Shown: positions 36,276 to 36,733 of the stretch, piece by piece
Layout: the number at the start of each line of letters is the position of its first letter
Numbering within the stretch: position 1 is the stretch's first letter
Source: Bacteroidota bacterium
Lineage (GTDB): Bacteria > Bacteroidota > Rhodothermia > Rhodothermales > Salinibacteraceae
NCBI GenBank assembly: GCA_009908725.1
Contig: JAAAOT010000076.1
Location: 1 to 36,733 of the forward strand
Length of the DNA: 36,733 bases
Direction: 5' to 3'
Position numbers and translations under genes: made by a program
Notes under the pieces: model-generated
Told to the model about the DNA's origin: nothing
Seen by the model: only the letters and a program-made list of their open reading frames with translations
Databases searched by the model: none

Positions 36276-36733
36276 ATGAACGTCGCCGAAGTCATCGAGT
36301 CCAGTACCCGGGCGATCGTAGCCGAAGTGTATGACGAGGCCGACGCGCCGGCTTTCGGGACATGGATACGGGTCGACGGGCGGAACGGCCGCGAGATCTT
36401 CGGTCTCGTCAGCCACGTTGAGGTTGGCAGCTACGACGGCAACCGCCAGGCTGTTGCTCTCGGCGTGTCGGAGGACGAGCGCCGCCGCGAATGGCCGATG
36501 GTGCAGGAACTCCTGCGAACGACCGTTCACGCGCAGATTCTGGCGCATCGCGACGGGGAGGGGGCGGTGCGTCAGACGCTGCCGGCTCATCCGCCGGACA
36601 TCCACGCGTTCGTTCGCCCCTGTGATCCCGACATCGTTCGCAGCCTCGGGGCGCCCTACGATTTCCTTCGCACGCTGATCACGCAGCCGGCCGATCGGGT
36701 GCCGGTCGACGACCTTTTCGTCGCCGTGCTCCA
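36276..36733 (+). CDS. HAS-barrel protein, start of HerA-type ATPase or stand-alone HAS protein (3' cut)
   Basis: The first 152 residues of a gene that runs off the window. It begins MNVAEVIESSTRAIVAEVY, then APAFGTWIRVDGRNGREIFGLVSHVE, the HAS-barrel fold found at the N-terminus of HerA-type ATPases. No Walker A is seen yet. In HerA the ATPase part follows the barrel; in some bacteria, such as cyanobacteria, the barrel is a separate short protein next to nurA and a separate ATPase. The window ends before this can be decided. It follows nurA by 78 bp, so the two likely form one transcript and one complex. Confidence 0.78.
   Translation, partial: MNVAEVIESSTRAIVAEVYDEADAPAFGTWIRVDGRNGREIFGLVSHVEVGSYDGNRQAVALGVSEDERRREWPMVQELLRTTVHAQILAHRDGEGAVRQTLPAHPPDIHAFVRPCDPDIVRSLGAPYDFLRTLITQPADRVPVDDLFVAVL

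Overview
The window is a 36.7 kb piece of a high-GC (about 60% by eye) bacterial chromosome. The gene set points to the Rhodothermota/Bacteroidota side (Salinibacter/Longimonas-like bacteria). The signs are a DUF4953-type zinc metalloprotease, tandem secreted amidohydrolases, an M1 peptidase with a barrel-like tail, a TonB-like energy transducer, weak or absent Shine-Dalgarno sites, and many Asp/Glu-rich proteins as in moderate halophiles. This placement is inference from protein style; no rRNA or tRNA is present to settle it. I see no insertion sequence, prophage, CRISPR array or attachment site. The region looks like ordinary chromosome.

Layout. 1-4.8 kb: the 3' end of a metalloprotease gene, then a leftward tyrosine-degradation pair (hppD then hmgA), each side of the junction closed by a hairpin terminator, and a TonB-like gene. 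5-11.7 kb: a rightward set of a tandem amidohydrolase pair (one with an intact metal site, one with it erased), an AcuI/YhdH reductase, an FAD oxidoreductase, a small outer-membrane barrel protein and a DUF4174 protein. 11.8-14.9 kb: a leftward 1033-residue M1 peptidase with a barrel-like C-terminus. 15.1-19.4 kb: a rightward zinc-ribbon/TPR membrane protein, a small membrane protein and two TPM-domain proteins. 19.4-29.1 kb: a long leftward run, the complete SUF iron-sulfur operon sufB-C-D-S-E-T, then a large TPR/degenerate AAA+/Fis-HTH regulator and a VOC protein. 29.1-29.7 kb: a 628 bp intergenic region with short direct repeats, dividing sufB from a rightward A-type Fe-S carrier. 30.5-34.7 kb: a leftward run of a voltage-sensor-like membrane protein, a HemW-like protein without its cluster cysteines, a GNAT acetyltransferase and two DUF192 lipoproteins. 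35-36.7 kb: rightward nurA and the start of a HAS-barrel/HerA-type gene, cut by the window edge.

The strongest functional unit is SUF cluster assembly: SufS and SufE supply sulfur, SufBCD is the scaffold, and SufT and the A-type protein handle maturation or delivery. The most unusual signals are three proteins that keep a family fold but have lost its catalytic residues: a HemW-like protein with R/R/D in place of the radical-SAM Cys triad, a sigma54-activator-like protein without Walker A lysine or GAFTGA, and an amidohydrolase without metal ligands beside an intact paralogue. No clear new multi-gene system is evident; the NurA/HAS-barrel pair and the suf intergenic repeats are the best places to look further.
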